Shown here one piece after another: positions 53,662 through 62,931 of a stretch of 64,000 nucleotides of DNA. The DNA is taken from positions 32,708 through 96,707 of the forward strand of contig WGNH01000006.1 of the NCBI GenBank assembly GCA_016124665.1, written 5' to 3'. Within the stretch, counting starts at the first letter, position 1. Each line of letters opens with the position of its first letter. The translations under genes and the position numbers were made by a program. This DNA comes from Alphaproteobacteria bacterium. Its GTDB lineage: Bacteria > Pseudomonadota > Alphaproteobacteria > Caulobacterales > Maricaulaceae. The notes beneath the pieces were generated by a model. The model searched no databases. It saw only the letters and a program-made list of their open reading frames with translations, and had not been told where the DNA came from.

Positions 53662-53877
53662 ATGAGCGAAGAAGAATTCCTCGAGCAATCCACCATAAGG
53701 GCGAAGATTGACGAGCTGAAATTCCGGCACCGGTCGCTGGATTCCGAAGTTCTGGCGCTGCAGGAAACCGGCGTCACCGACCAGCTGAAACTGGCGCGCC
53801 TTAAAAAGGAAAAGCTTCAGCTCAAGGACCGGATCGCCGAGCTCGAAGACCGCCTCACACCCGACATTATCGCCTAG
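53662..53877 (+). CDS. YdcH (DUF465) family small protein, second copy
   Basis: 71 residues: IDELKFRHRSLDSEVLALQE and LARLKKEKLQLKDRIAELED, the same helical hairpin as the other YdcH gene but divergent. Lies 62 bases after the ubiX/TIGR02444 pair on the same strand. Confidence 0.85.
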   Translation: MSEEEFLEQSTIRAKIDELKFRHRSLDSEVLALQETGVTDQLKLARLKKEKLQLKDRIAELEDRLTPDIIA

Positions 53878-53879
53878 AT

Positions 53880-54617
53880 CTAGCCGGCCGCAGCGGACTT
53901 CAATTCCTGCTTGCGCGCATACATGGCGGCATCGGCCTGGGCCATCGCGGCATCGACATTGAGGCCGGGCTGCAGCGGATGAACGCCCCAGGCGGCATTG
54001 ATGTACAATTCACGGCCATCATGAAGGAACGGGCTGCTCTCGATTTCGTCCGCCAGGCCACGCGCCTTGTGTTCGGCCTGGCTGACGGTGGTGAGCGTCA
54101 GAACCACGCCAAACTCGTCACCGCCCAGCCGTCCGACCGAATCGGTTTCACGCAGATTGGCGGTCAGGGTTGCCGCCACATGGTGCAGAGCAGCGTCACC
54201 GGCCGCATGGCCGAAACTGTCATTGATGTCCTTGAAACCGTTCAGGTCAAAATAGACCAGAGCAGAAGGGGCTTCGTGGCGCTCGGCCAGGGCCAGGGCG
54301 CGGGAGACTTCGCGCACAAAAGCCCGGCGGTTGAGCACAGGCAGCAGCACGTCATGATCCGCCAGCGATTCCAGTTCCCGCACCCGGTTGCGCAAACGCT
54401 CCGTATCCTTGCGGAGCTGGTCCACCTCGCCCATCAGGCCGAGCAGCGCGCGCTGTACATTCGGCGTCAGCTCGTTTTCCGGCACACCCATGATCTGCGC
54501 AGCATCGCGCGGTGCAGAGGCGGAAGACGCCGAACCTGTACTGCCGCTGGCGGACGCTTTTGAGGCATCTCCCGCCGGCTTCATCTTGTTCAACGCATCA
54601 AAAGGACGAATTCGCAT
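53880..54617 (-). CDS. Diguanylate cyclase (GGDEF)
   Basis: 245 residues. Ser/Ala-rich N terminus, a coiled-coil segment around 58-85, then the GGDEF domain with intact GGDEF at 165-169 and inhibitory-site RETD (156-159) five residues upstream. DLNGFKDINDSFGHAAGD supplies the metal/substrate residues. It should make cyclic di-GMP and be product-inhibited. No membrane span, so cytosolic; the coiled coil may drive dimerisation. Confidence 0.92.
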   Translation of the reverse strand: MRIRPFDALNKMKPAGDASKASASGSTGSASSASAPRDAAQIMGVPENELTPNVQRALLGLMGEVDQLRKDTERLRNRVRELESLADHDVLLPVLNRRAFVREVSRALALAERHEAPSALVYFDLNGFKDINDSFGHAAGDAALHHVAATLTANLRETDSVGRLGGDEFGVVLTLTTVSQAEHKARGLADEIESSPFLHDGRELYINAAWGVHPLQPGLNVDAAMAQADAAMYARKQELKSAAAG

Positions 54618-54768
54618 GTCGACAGCCCGGATTATCTGATCCTGTGCAAAACTTGGCGAAGGGCAGTTAAGAAAGCGTCAAGGTTAATGACCGGTTTTGC
54701 CCTTTTCCTTGACGCCGCCCGGCATCTGCGTATGTTCCCGCGCTTCCTGAAGGCCGAGGAGGCTTACC

Positions 54769-55260
54769 GTGAGCGCCACAGCGCCCCGCATCGCCATCAT
54801 CATGGGTTCCCGGTCCGACTGGCCGACCATGAAGGCGGCTGCCGACATTCTTGATACGCTGGAAGCCGATTATTCGACCCGTGTTGTCTCCGCCCATCGC
54901 ACGCCGGAGCGCATGGCGGAGTTTGCCCGGACCGCGAAGGACAAGGGTGTTCAGGTCATTATCGCCGGCGCGGGCGGCGCGGCCCACCTTCCGGGCATGG
55001 TGGCCGCAATGACCCCGCTGCCCGTCCTCGGCGTGCCGGTGGAATCCAAGGCCCTGGATGGCATGGACAGCCTGCTTTCCATCGTCCAGATGCCAGGAGG
55101 CGTTCCGGTCGGCACGCTCGCCATCGGCAAGCCCGGCGCAAAGAATGCCGGATTGCTGGCCGCATCCATCATCGCCCTTTCGGACGATGCGCTCGCCACC
55201 CGGCTGCAACAGTGGCGGAAAGCCCAGTCCGATTCGGTTCCAGACACGGTGGAAGACTGA
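54769..55260 (+). CDS. purE: N5-carboxyaminoimidazole ribonucleotide mutase PurE
   Basis: 163 residues from a GTG start with GAGGAGG 6-12 bases upstream. [19 protein letters not shown] and SAHRTPERM are the class I PurE blocks, with [17 protein letters not shown]. It converts N5-CAIR to CAIR in purine synthesis. purK follows after 6 bases. Confidence 0.97.
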   Translation: MSATAPRIAIIMGSRSDWPTMKAAADILDTLEADYSTRVVSAHRTPERMAEFARTAKDKGVQVIIAGAGGAAHLPGMVAAMTPLPVLGVPVESKALDGMDSLLSIVQMPGGVPVGTLAIGKPGAKNAGLLAASIIALSDDALATRLQQWRKAQSDSVPDTVED

Positions 55261-55266
55261 CCCGGC

Positions 55267-56343
55267 ATGACTGAAACGCTCGCGCCCGGCTCTGTCATCG
55301 GCATTCTCGGCGGCGGTCAGCTGGGCCGGATGCTGGCCCTCGCCGGTGCCCGCCTCGGTTTCGACATTCATGTCTTTGATACCCAGGCCAATGGCCCCGC
55401 CGCACGGGTTGCCGCGCGCAGCTGGGCGGCGCCCTGGGAGGATGACGGCGCGGTGCAGACTTTTGCCGCCCGCTGCGATGTCCTGACCTTTGAATTCGAG
55501 AATATCCCGGCCTCCGCGCTGGCGGCGGCCGAAAGCGCCGCGCCCGTAAGGCCGGGCAGCAAATCCCTGGAATTCACGCAGGACCGGCTCATCGAGAAGC
55601 GCTTCATCCGCGAGGCTGGCTGCAATACGGTCGATTTTGCGGAAGTCAATTCTGTGGCCGGACTGGAAGCGGCCGTGGCCCGTCTCGGCCGCCCGTCCAT
55701 CCTCAAGACCCGCCGCTTTGGCTATGACGGCAAGGGACAGGCCGTTATCCACGACGGGACGGATCTTTCCGGCGCCTGGGCGTCCATCGGAGAGCAACCC
55801 GCCATCCTGGAAGCCTTTGCGCCCTTCAAGCGGGAGCTGTCAGTCGTCGCTGCCCGCGCGGCGGATGGACAAATGGCCGTCTATCCCCTGGCCGAAAATA
55901 CCCATTCAGGCGGCATCCTCAGAACATCCACAGCCCCGGCCCCTGTCCGGCCGGAAACCGAGGCCCGCGCCATCTCCATTGCCCATGCCATTGGAACCGG
56001 CCTTGATCATATAGGCGTCTTCGCGGTCGAACTGTTCGACATGGATGGTGAGCTGGTCGTCAATGAAATTGCCCCCCGGGTGCACAATACCGGTCACTGG
56101 ACCATGGATGCCTGCGCCTGTAGCCAGTTTGAACAGCATATCCGCGCCGTCGCCGGCTGGCCTCTGGGCAGCACGCAACCCCATTCGGCGTGCGAGATGA
56201 CCAATCTCATTGGCGAGGATGCCGCGCCCTGGAGAGATCTCGCCGCAGATGAAACGGCCTGCCTCCATCTCTATGGCAAGCGCGATGCGCGGCCCGGGCG
56301 GAAAATGGGCCATATCAACCGGCTTTCCCCGATTTCGGACTGA
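55267..56343 (+). CDS. purK: 5-(carboxyamino)imidazole ribonucleotide synthase PurK
   Basis: 358 residues, ATP-grasp enzyme. IGILGGGQLGRMLALAGARLG at the N terminus, DRLIEKRFIREAG, TRRFGYDGKGQAVI (ATP site), and NEIAPRVHNTGHWTMDAC with the EQHIRAVAG segment. Uses ATP and bicarbonate to carboxylate AIR, paired with PurE. Confidence 0.97.
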   Translation: MTETLAPGSVIGILGGGQLGRMLALAGARLGFDIHVFDTQANGPAARVAARSWAAPWEDDGAVQTFAARCDVLTFEFENIPASALAAAESAAPVRPGSKSLEFTQDRLIEKRFIREAGCNTVDFAEVNSVAGLEAAVARLGRPSILKTRRFGYDGKGQAVIHDGTDLSGAWASIGEQPAILEAFAPFKRELSVVAARAADGQMAVYPLAENTHSGGILRTSTAPAPVRPETEARAISIAHAIGTGLDHIGVFAVELFDMDGELVVNEIAPRVHNTGHWTMDACACSQFEQHIRAVAGWPLGSTQPHSACEMTNLIGEDAAPWRDLAADETACLHLYGKRDARPGRKMGHINRLSPISD

Positions 56344-56384
56344 TACACCCTTGCGCTCTGCATTCCTGCCGGTATGGGAAACAC

Positions 56385-57167
56385 ATGACGGTTCAGCGCC
56401 CCGATATCTGGCGACAGGAAACTGGCCCCTTTGACATCATCGGGGACATTCATGGCTGCGCGCGTGAACTCGAGAAACTGCTCGAAAAACTGGGATATCA
56501 CCTCCAGTCCCGCGGTCCGAAAGGCCGCCGGACCACCCGCATTACCCATGAACAGAACCGTAAGGTGGTTCTGGTCGGCGATCTGGTCGACCGCGGCCCG
56601 GCCTCCATGGATGTGCTCCGCTTTGCCATGCAGGGCGAGAAAGACGGAACCGTCTGCTGTGTCATCGGCAATCATGACGACAAATTCCTGCGCTGGCTCA
56701 AGGGCCGCGAGGTACGGATCACAAAAAGCCTGCAGACCACGATCGACGAGGCCGATGCGGAGAAGCCGAAATTCCTGGAGGATGTCCGCCACTATCTCGA
56801 GGCCCTGCCCAGCCATCTGATTCTCGATCATGGCCGCCTCATCATTGCCCATGCCGGTCTGCCGGAAAAATATCACGGCATCGAGAACCGGGCCTCCCGC
56901 ACCTTCGCCATGTTCGGAGAGACAACCGGACAGACCGATGATCTGGGCTTTCCGATCCGGCGCGACTGGGCCCGCAATTATCGCGGCGAAGCCACCGTGG
57001 TGCATGGTCATGTCGCGGAAAAGAAAGTCCGCCGGAAGAATAATGTCTGGTGCCTCGATACCGGCTGCGTCTACGGCCACAAGCTGACCGCCCTGCGCTG
57101 GCCGGAACAGGAAATCGTCCAGATCAAGGCCAAGCGGGACTGGTTCCCGCATCCGCGTTTTCCCTAG
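56385..57167 (+). CDS. PPP-type metallophosphoesterase (PrpE/ApaH-like)
   Basis: 260 residues. The full PPP metal motifs are present: FDIIGDIHG, VLVGDLVDRGP, IGNHDDK, IIAHAGLP and VHGHV. This is the pattern of bis(5'-nucleosyl) tetraphosphatases and related Ser/Thr-type phosphatases. Substrate not determined. Its stop overlaps the convergent COQ9 gene. Confidence 0.88.
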   Translation: MTVQRPDIWRQETGPFDIIGDIHGCARELEKLLEKLGYHLQSRGPKGRRTTRITHEQNRKVVLVGDLVDRGPASMDVLRFAMQGEKDGTVCCVIGNHDDKFLRWLKGREVRITKSLQTTIDEADAEKPKFLEDVRHYLEALPSHLILDHGRLIIAHAGLPEKYHGIENRASRTFAMFGETTGQTDDLGFPIRRDWARNYRGEATVVHGHVAEKKVRRKNNVWCLDTGCVYGHKLTALRWPEQEIVQIKAKRDWFPHPRFP

Positions 57168-57823
57168 GCGCGGCGGCGGCCGCCATATCGCAATCCTGAC
57201 AGGATCTGCGCCGGATCCGGCAGGTCCGCGGTCAGCTTGCGCCAGCTGGCCTTGGCTTTCTCGAACGCCATGACATTCTCGATTCGCCGGTCGAGGAAGG
57301 CCTTGGCTTTCGTCTTGTCCGGTGTCTCGTCATTCAGCCAGACCGCCAGGCTGGACGTGTAGACGGCCGACAATATGGCGCGCTTGGAATACCAGTTGAA
57401 ATCGGTCGAGGGGTCATTCAGCCCGCTCCATATCGCATCCGATGTCGCCCAGATCAGTTCCGCCCCCAGGCCCGCCGCATCATGCAGCATCAGCCGCGCC
57501 CGTGCCCGGCGCGCCGCCTCCTCATGCGGACCGATCGCGTCCAGCCGCACCTGCACTGCGAATGTCACCCGCTGGCGGATTTTCATGGATTTGAGGTCCG
57601 CCGCCGCCAGTGTCTCCCGCATTTGCTGATCCATTTGACGGGACCAGTGTGCAATGAGATCGAGCGCTCCGCGCGGCGCCGCCAGCAGGGTGGCCCCGGT
57701 GCTCAATCCGGCGTCAGCCCCGGCCCGCCGGACCATCTCGTCCGTCCATCCGTCAAACGCCGCATGGGACAGGGTGGCCTGCAACAGCCGGTCGGGATCG
57801 GAAGGAGTCGTGTTATTGGTCAT
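57164..57823 (-). CDS. COQ9 family ubiquinone biosynthesis protein
   Basis: 219 residues from ATG 57823; an in-frame start at 57865 adds a non-family leader. HAAFDGWTDEMVRRAGADAGLS is the TetR-like N-terminal block of COQ9, and later FNWYSKRAILSAVYTSSLAVWLND is its most conserved segment. COQ9 binds lipid precursors and supports ubiquinone hydroxylation. Adjacent, divergent rpsU is the usual alphaproteobacterial arrangement. Confidence 0.9.
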   Translation of the reverse strand: MTNNTTPSDPDRLLQATLSHAAFDGWTDEMVRRAGADAGLSTGATLLAAPRGALDLIAHWSRQMDQQMRETLAAADLKSMKIRQRVTFAVQVRLDAIGPHEEAARRARARLMLHDAAGLGAELIWATSDAIWSGLNDPSTDFNWYSKRAILSAVYTSSLAVWLNDETPDKTKAKAFLDRRIENVMAFEKAKASWRKLTADLPDPAQILSGLRYGGRRRA

Positions 57824-57888
57824 GAGGACTATGTAGAACACCCGCGCCGCCACGTCGATGTGCATGTCGTCACAGGCGTTTATGGGTG

Positions 57889-57917
57889 TGGACAGGGTGC
57901 GCCAGCTCTGCTAATAG
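57889..57917 (+). promoter_or_regulatory. Candidate rpsU promoter
   Basis: -35 TGGACA (57889-57894), 17-base spacer, -10-like TAATAG (57912-57917). It would give a leader of about 80 bases with a short potential stem (AGCCGC 57916 with GCGGCT near 57960). The -10 match is modest. Confidence 0.35.
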
Positions 57918-58001
57918 CCGCGCCTCTCGGCAAGAGACCTGCGGTCGTACGAATCTGGTGCGGCTGCGCAACAGATTGACACGAACCCAGGAGAGCGGAC
58001 C

Positions 58002-58235
58002 ATCGTTCAGATTATTGTGCGCGAGAATAATGTGGAGCAAGCGCTCCGCGCGCTGAAAAAGAAGATGCAGCGGGAAGGCACTTTCCGCGAAATGAAGCGT
58101 CGCAATCACTTCGAGAAGCCCTCGGAGAAGCGCGCGCGCCAGAAGGCAGAGGCGATCCGCCGTGCCCGCAAGCTGGCCCGCAAGCGCGCCCAGCGCGAAG
58201 GTCTGATTGCAGGACCGAAGCCGCGCCGGCCATAG
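58002..58235 (+). CDS. rpsU: 30S ribosomal protein S21, predicted AUC start codon
   Basis: 77 residues if translation begins at ATC 58002, giving (M)[20 protein letters not shown], the expected bS21 N terminus, and ending in [11 protein letters not shown] plus a short tail. AGGAG (57989-57993) is 8 bases before ATC but 23 before the first ordinary start, GTG 58017, which would delete the conserved VQIIV strand. No ATG, GTG or TTG lies between the Shine-Dalgarno and 58017. S21 belongs to the small-subunit platform near the anti-Shine-Dalgarno region. Confidence 0.9.
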   Translation: MVQIIVRENNVEQALRALKKKMQREGTFREMKRRNHFEKPSEKRARQKAEAIRRARKLARKRAQREGLIAGPKPRRP

Positions 58236-58267
58236 CCGCAGGTTCAAGCCGATACAGGTTTAAGATC

Positions 58268-58298
58268 AAACGCCGCGCTGGTCCCAGCGCGGCGTTTT
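58268..58298 (+). terminator. rpsU terminator
   Basis: Stem of 11 to 13 pairs AACGCCGCGCTGG / CCAGCGCGGCGTT with a very small loop and TTTT at 58295-58298, 32 bases after the rpsU stop. It abuts the convergent ABC permease gene. Confidence 0.85.
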
Positions 58299-58299
58299 C

Positions 58300-59760
58300 C
58301 TATGCATTTCCCGATTTGCCGAACTTCAGCAAGCGCTTGATGGAAGAGGCATTCGCGCGCCCCATCGAGCCCTGCCGGAAGACATAGCCCGACAGCGATA
58401 TGATGGCCGCCGCCGTCACCAGCATGCCGATCGAGGTCGCAATCATCTCGATCAGGGCCGGATCGGTCTGCAGGCGCGCCATCATCAGGAAAGGCGTCCA
58501 GATCGGCACCCAGGACGCATATTGCAGGAAAAGCGAATCCGGATTCTCGATGGTCGCCATGATGATCACGAATGGTACCATCATGACCAGAATCATCGGG
58601 CTCATCAGCGATTGCGCCTCCTGCAGCGTGTCGCAGAGTGAGCCTATGGCCAGATAGACCGTCCCGTACATCAGATAGCCGACCGCAAAATAGCCGATGG
58701 CCGGAATCAGAAGGCCGGGATCAAACACCGCCGACAGGATATCGGCCGCGGGCAGATCCGCCGCCACGGCAAAGGCCTGCAGGCCGGCCAGTCCGCCCGA
58801 GCCGATCCCGCCCCAGACCAGCATGAAGGTCGCGGAGACCGCAGCCAGCCCCAGGAGCTTGCCGATCAGGATTTCATGATAGCGGGCCGTCGCCAGAAGG
58901 GTTTCGAGGATCTTGTTTCCCTTCTCCTCGATCATCGCCGTCAGCAGCATGTTGGTGACCGAGAAAATCATCATCCACAGGCCGATGGAAAAGGCGATGC
59001 CGACAATAAAGGGCAGCCGGTCCGCGAGATTGACCTCGGACGATTCCCGGCCGCGCTCGGGGGAATTCTCGGTGATCCCCGGCGACATGGCATAGATCCG
59101 CCCCAGGACAGCTTCGGAAATGCCGGCATCGGCCAGGGCGTTGCTGCGCACATGATTGCGGAGCGCATCGCGGGCACTGGTCCGCAAGCCGCCACTGGTC
59201 CGGTTGGTGCTCCAGTATTCCGCCGTAATGCCGTACTCGCCACCGGGCAGGAACCGCACGGCCGCAAACAGCGGGTGTTGTTCCCCGTCGATGCTGAGCG
59301 TCTGTTCGCCGAGCAGATAGGGCCGCAGCCCGTCAATCGTTCCGGCCGGGGGATCCACCCGCACATAATTGCTGCGAAATTGCGCAGCCGAGATATCGGC
59401 CGGCACGCCAAGGGCATTCACCGCTTCCGGAAAGCCTTCCAGACCCGGCTCGGCATTGATTGCTGCCTCGATCGCCGGAATGGCATCTGCGCGTCCTGCC
59501 GCCTCGGCGACACCGCGCAAGGCCGCGATGGCCTCTTCCTTGGCTCCGTCATTCAGCTCTTCGTCGATCAGCGCTTCAAAGCCGGTACCGGTTTCATCGA
59601 GCACAACATAATAACGGGTCGGCTGGGCATTCTCGGCCAGGATGGAGATTCCGATAAAGACCGCCATGATGAAGGGCATCGCCAGCAGCGACAGCCAGAA
59701 GCCCCAGGTCGCGACATAGGACAGGTATTCGCGGCGGGCCATGAGATAGATTGCACGCAT
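58300..59760 (-). CDS. ABC-2 type permease (NatB-like)
   Basis: 486 residues. One span near the N terminus (LSLLAMPFIMAVFIGISIL), a large extracytoplasmic domain (about 45-255), then five or six spans (IVGIAFSIGLWMMIFSVTNML, AAVSATFMLVWGGIGSGG, LIPAIGYFAVGYLMYGTVY, MILVMMVPFVIIMATI, and the C-terminal one). This matches NatB/YhaP-type ABC-2 exporters. It directly follows the ATPase gene. Substrate unknown; sodium export in characterised NatAB. Confidence 0.88.
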   Translation of the reverse strand: MRAIYLMARREYLSYVATWGFWLSLLAMPFIMAVFIGISILAENAQPTRYYVVLDETGTGFEALIDEELNDGAKEEAIAALRGVAEAAGRADAIPAIEAAINAEPGLEGFPEAVNALGVPADISAAQFRSNYVRVDPPAGTIDGLRPYLLGEQTLSIDGEQHPLFAAVRFLPGGEYGITAEYWSTNRTSGGLRTSARDALRNHVRSNALADAGISEAVLGRIYAMSPGITENSPERGRESSEVNLADRLPFIVGIAFSIGLWMMIFSVTNMLLTAMIEEKGNKILETLLATARYHEILIGKLLGLAAVSATFMLVWGGIGSGGLAGLQAFAVAADLPAADILSAVFDPGLLIPAIGYFAVGYLMYGTVYLAIGSLCDTLQEAQSLMSPMILVMMVPFVIIMATIENPDSLFLQYASWVPIWTPFLMMARLQTDPALIEMIATSIGMLVTAAAIISLSGYVFRQGSMGRANASSIKRLLKFGKSGNA

Positions 59761-60692
59761 TACACGGCCTCCCGGTTGGACGTCTCGACAAGTTCGACAA
59801 AGACATCATGGAGATGCGCCCGCATCGGCTCGAAGCGCGCCAGACGCACCCCGCCTTCAACGCAGGCTTTCAGCACGTCCTGGGCGTCTGAGCCGGCCGC
59901 CAGCTCGATCGTCCAGCCTTTCAGGCCTTCGGGGGCCGGTTGCGCCTCGACAGCGCCCAGCGCGCCGACAATCGGTTTGAGGTCATGTTCCGAGGCCGTT
60001 TCGATGATGACACGGCGCGGCACCTGCGAGAGCGCCTGCGGCACATCCCCGTCAAACACCTTCCGGCCCTTCGAGATCAGGACGATCTGGTCACACAGGC
60101 GTTCGGCATGCTCCATGACATGGGTCGAGAACAGGATCGTCTTGCCGCGTTTCGCCTCGTCGCGGATCATCTCTTCGAGCATTTTCTGATTGACCGGATC
60201 GAGCCCGGAAAACGGTTCGTCCAGAATGATGAATTCGGGATCATGGGCCAGCGTGGCGATGATCTGCACCTTTTGCGCCATCCCCTTGGACATTTCCTTG
60301 ATCTTCTTTTTCGCCTCGCCGCCGAGCCCGAAGCGGTCAAGACCTTCCCGCGCGGCCTTGCGTGCGGCCGGCATGCTCATACCCTTCATCCGGCCAAAGA
60401 AAATGATGACATCCTCGGCCTTCATTTTCTTGTAGATGCCGCGTTCTTCCGGAAGAAAGCCGACGCGCTGCAATACGGCGGCCTTCGGCGGCTGACCGAA
60501 GAGCCGGACCTTGCCATCATCCGGCCTGATGATGCCGAGCGCGATGCGAAGCGAGGTGGTCTTCCCGGCCCCGTTCGGCCCGAGAAATCCGGTAATCTGG
60601 CCGCGATTGACCGCAAGATCGAACCCGGAAACGGCCGTCTGGCCGGAATAGCGCTTGCTGACGCCTTCCAGCGATAAAATCGTCTCGGTCAT
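59760..60692 (-). CDS. ABC transporter ATP-binding protein (NatA-like)
   Basis: 310 residues. Walker A GPNGAGKTT (38-46), an unusual signature MSKGMAQK in place of LSGGQ, Walker B FIILDEPFSGLDP, and H-loop STHVMEHAERL. The last 80 residues form an additional regulatory domain. One-base overlap in the same strand with the permease gene, as a two-component exporter. Confidence 0.92.
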   Translation of the reverse strand: MTETILSLEGVSKRYSGQTAVSGFDLAVNRGQITGFLGPNGAGKTTSLRIALGIIRPDDGKVRLFGQPPKAAVLQRVGFLPEERGIYKKMKAEDVIIFFGRMKGMSMPAARKAAREGLDRFGLGGEAKKKIKEMSKGMAQKVQIIATLAHDPEFIILDEPFSGLDPVNQKMLEEMIRDEAKRGKTILFSTHVMEHAERLCDQIVLISKGRKVFDGDVPQALSQVPRRVIIETASEHDLKPIVGALGAVEAQPAPEGLKGWTIELAAGSDAQDVLKACVEGGVRLARFEPMRAHLHDVFVELVETSNREAV

Positions 60693-60791
60693 GACTGTCC
60701 CTGTCTGCGCGATTTGCGCCGCACCATAAACGTGCGCGCTTTCAATGAAAGCGGGACCTGCGGCGAGCCTGTCTCTCCCGGTGTCAGGCCC

Positions 60792-61286
60792 CTAAGCCGC
60801 CGGCAGATAAAAATAGAGGAGATCCAGCGGCGGCGGGTCCATGCCGAACACCGAGAGCATGTGATGCGCCTGGCCGCGATGGTGGGTCTGGTGATTGAAG
60901 ACATGCGTCAGGATCACCGTCCGCGGCAGATGATGCGGATCACCGCGCGTATTGCTGTAATGCGCCTCGCCGTCATAAGCGTCCGCCGGCAATGCGGACA
61001 CATATCCCTCGATCCGCCGGTCCATGGCTTCCCGCGCCATCCACAATTCGCCCAGGGTTTCAAAAGGCCTGTCCCGCAGATTTGTGTGGGTGGGGCCCTC
61101 GCCGGTCAGACGGTGCATCCAGATCCGGTCCGCGATCAGGATATGGCTGAGCGTGCCGAACAGGCTGCCGAAGAATGCGCCATTTTTTTCGGTCAGCCGG
61201 TCGTCCGGCAAAGCTGCGGCGGCATCGTATAAGCGTTCATTGGCCCAGGCATTATAGGCCGCAAGGCGCAGAAAGTGATCACGCAT
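60792..61286 (-). CDS. DinB family protein
   Basis: 164 residues from ATG 61286, preceded by GGAAGGG; a longer frame to 61313 is possible. AAYNAWANERLYDAAAALPD, LSHILIADRIWMHRL and VFNHQTHHRGQAHHML give the three His of the DinB/YfiT metal site. Four-helix metal-dependent enzyme or chaperone of unclear role. Confidence 0.88.
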   Translation of the reverse strand: MRDHFLRLAAYNAWANERLYDAAAALPDDRLTEKNGAFFGSLFGTLSHILIADRIWMHRLTGEGPTHTNLRDRPFETLGELWMAREAMDRRIEGYVSALPADAYDGEAHYSNTRGDPHHLPRTVILTHVFNHQTHHRGQAHHMLSVFGMDPPPLDLLYFYLPAA

Positions 61287-61367
61287 TTGTGCTCGACCCT
61301 TCCGGTTTGTCATTTGTTTCCCCGCTTACAGTGTTTCAGAATTTACGCGGAAAAAAGGGGAAGCCGC

Positions 61368-61943
61368 ATGAAATCGATCATTCTTGGAACGGCGCTGATC
61401 ATTGCCGCAACGCCGGTTCTGGCGCAGGATGCGTATGAGCTGGATCCGTCCCACACCCAGGTCGTCTTCTCAGTCGACCGCTTCGGATTCACGACCATTT
61501 TCGGCAGCTTCATGGAAGCCGGCGGAACGGTTTTGCTGGACACGGAAAATCCGGAGAATTCCAGCGTGAATGCCCAGGTCGAAACAGCGTCCGTCTTTTT
61601 GGGGCATCCCACCCGGGACCAGCACGTCGCCGGTCAGCACTGGCTCAATGCCGAGGCCCATCCGCAACTGACATTTGACTCAACCCGCGTGTCTGTGACC
61701 GGCGAGAATACGGCTGAGGTCACCGGCATGCTGACCCTCTGGGGCGAAGCCAGGGAAGTCACTTTTGATGTGACACTGAACCAGCTTGGCACCGATCCCG
61801 CCACCCAGCGGCAAGCCGCCGGTTTCACCCTGACCGGCACGATTGACCGCAGCGCCTGGGGTCACACGACAGCGTCCGCGCTGGTGGGGTCAGAAATCGG
61901 TATCCGGATCGAGGCACTCGCCCACCTGCGTGAAGACCAGTAG
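61368..61943 (+). CDS. YceI family lipid-binding periplasmic protein
   Basis: 191 residues from ATG 61368 (AAGGGGAAG upstream). Signal peptide ending VLAQ. YELDPSHTQVVFSVDRFGFTTIFGSF is the YceI start, DQHVAGQHWLNAEAHPQLTF and WGEAREVTFDVTLNQLG are family blocks, ending EIGIRIEAL. These beta-barrel lipocalin-like proteins bind polyprenoid lipids. Confidence 0.93.
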   Translation: MKSIILGTALIIAATPVLAQDAYELDPSHTQVVFSVDRFGFTTIFGSFMEAGGTVLLDTENPENSSVNAQVETASVFLGHPTRDQHVAGQHWLNAEAHPQLTFDSTRVSVTGENTAEVTGMLTLWGEAREVTFDVTLNQLGTDPATQRQAAGFTLTGTIDRSAWGHTTASALVGSEIGIRIEALAHLREDQ

Positions 61944-61975
61944 CCTCCCGCCCGGCAGCAGTGCTAGAGGGCGGC

Positions 61976-62305
61976 ATGGCTATTGATCTGACCGCCGCCC
62001 GCCAGCGCCTGCTGGACCTGAAAGAGGAATTGCTGGCCCTGTCGCGCAGCGGCCAGGATGACCGCAAGCCGGTGGAGCTGGATCAGCAATCGGTCGGCCG
62101 CCTGTCGCGTCTGGATTCCATGCAGGTGCAGGCCATGGCCAGGGCCGCCGATGCGCGCCGCGCCATGGCCATCCGCCAGATAGACGCCGCGCTCAAACGC
62201 CTTGACGACGGCGAATATGGCTGGTGCGTGGAATGCGGTGAGGAAATCGCGCCCAAACGTCTGGACAGCGACCCGGCCGCGCCGCGCTGTTCGGCGTGTG
62301 CCTAG
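61976..62305 (+). CDS. TraR/DksA-type zinc-finger protein
   Basis: 109 residues from ATG 61976 with AGAGGG upstream. N-terminal coiled coil (AARQRLLDLKEELLALSRSG), then QIDAALKRLDDGEYGWCVECGEEI and CSACA at the end, a four-cysteine zinc finger typical of DksA/TraR. It may act on RNA polymerase or be one of the shorter family members with other roles. Confidence 0.9.
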   Translation: MAIDLTAARQRLLDLKEELLALSRSGQDDRKPVELDQQSVGRLSRLDSMQVQAMARAADARRAMAIRQIDAALKRLDDGEYGWCVECGEEIAPKRLDSDPAAPRCSACA

Positions 62306-62922
62306 CGTGGCCGGGCAGAGCCCCAGTAATTGAATCCGGCAAATTTCGGCGAATGCGGCAGATAGCCGGTCTCGATCCGGTCGAAGGTGAAGGCACCTTC
62401 GGCAATCATCTTGTCCATGGCCCGCGTCAGATGGCAGCCCCCGGCAATTGCCTTCCATACCGGTTCTATGCGTCTCTGCCATTTCGAGACCCCGGCATCC
62501 GGCGCCAGCCCGTGCTCGGAAAACAGAAGGCGCCCGCCGGGTTTCAGCACACGGCGCATTTCCGCCAGAGCCTGCTGCCAGTCGGGGATGGTGCAAAGCG
62601 TATAGGTGAGTACCACCGTATCAACGCTGTCATCCTCAAGCGGCACATTCTCGCCGGGCAGATCAATCAGTTCGACCTTCACCGGACTGGCCGCCAGCGC
62701 CTTGCGGGCCTTGCGGCGCATCCCGGCCGAAGGCTCCAGCCCGAACACCAGTTCGACCTTTGACGGATCATAGAAGGCAAGATTGGGTCCGGCCCCAAGC
62801 CCGACCTCGAGCACCCGCCCCTCGGCCTGCGGCACGATCAGCCGGCGCTGATAGGTGATCGGCTTCACCCCGCAGGCGGCTCCGATCAGATGCGGCAGGA
62901 CATGCTCTTCATAGAATGACAT
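62302..62922 (-). CDS. Class I SAM-dependent methyltransferase
   Basis: 206 residues. VLEVGLGAGPNLAFYD (SAM loop), PLEDDSVDTVVLTYTLCTIPD, and EMRRVLKPGGRLLFSEHGLAP. Resembles METTL7/UbiE-type small methyltransferases, with FYEEHVLPHLI at the N terminus. Substrate unknown. Stop overlaps the DksA-like gene. Confidence 0.88.
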   Translation of the reverse strand: MSFYEEHVLPHLIGAACGVKPITYQRRLIVPQAEGRVLEVGLGAGPNLAFYDPSKVELVFGLEPSAGMRRKARKALAASPVKVELIDLPGENVPLEDDSVDTVVLTYTLCTIPDWQQALAEMRRVLKPGGRLLFSEHGLAPDAGVSKWQRRIEPVWKAIAGGCHLTRAMDKMIAEGAFTFDRIETGYLPHSPKFAGFNYWGSARPR

Positions 62923-62931
62923 GGCCGGACG

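Noticed and set aside
54667..54687. Second CtrA box before purE and the GGDEF gene
   Set aside because: Two TTAA elements are 13 bases apart, not 7, so it does not fit the CtrA consensus.
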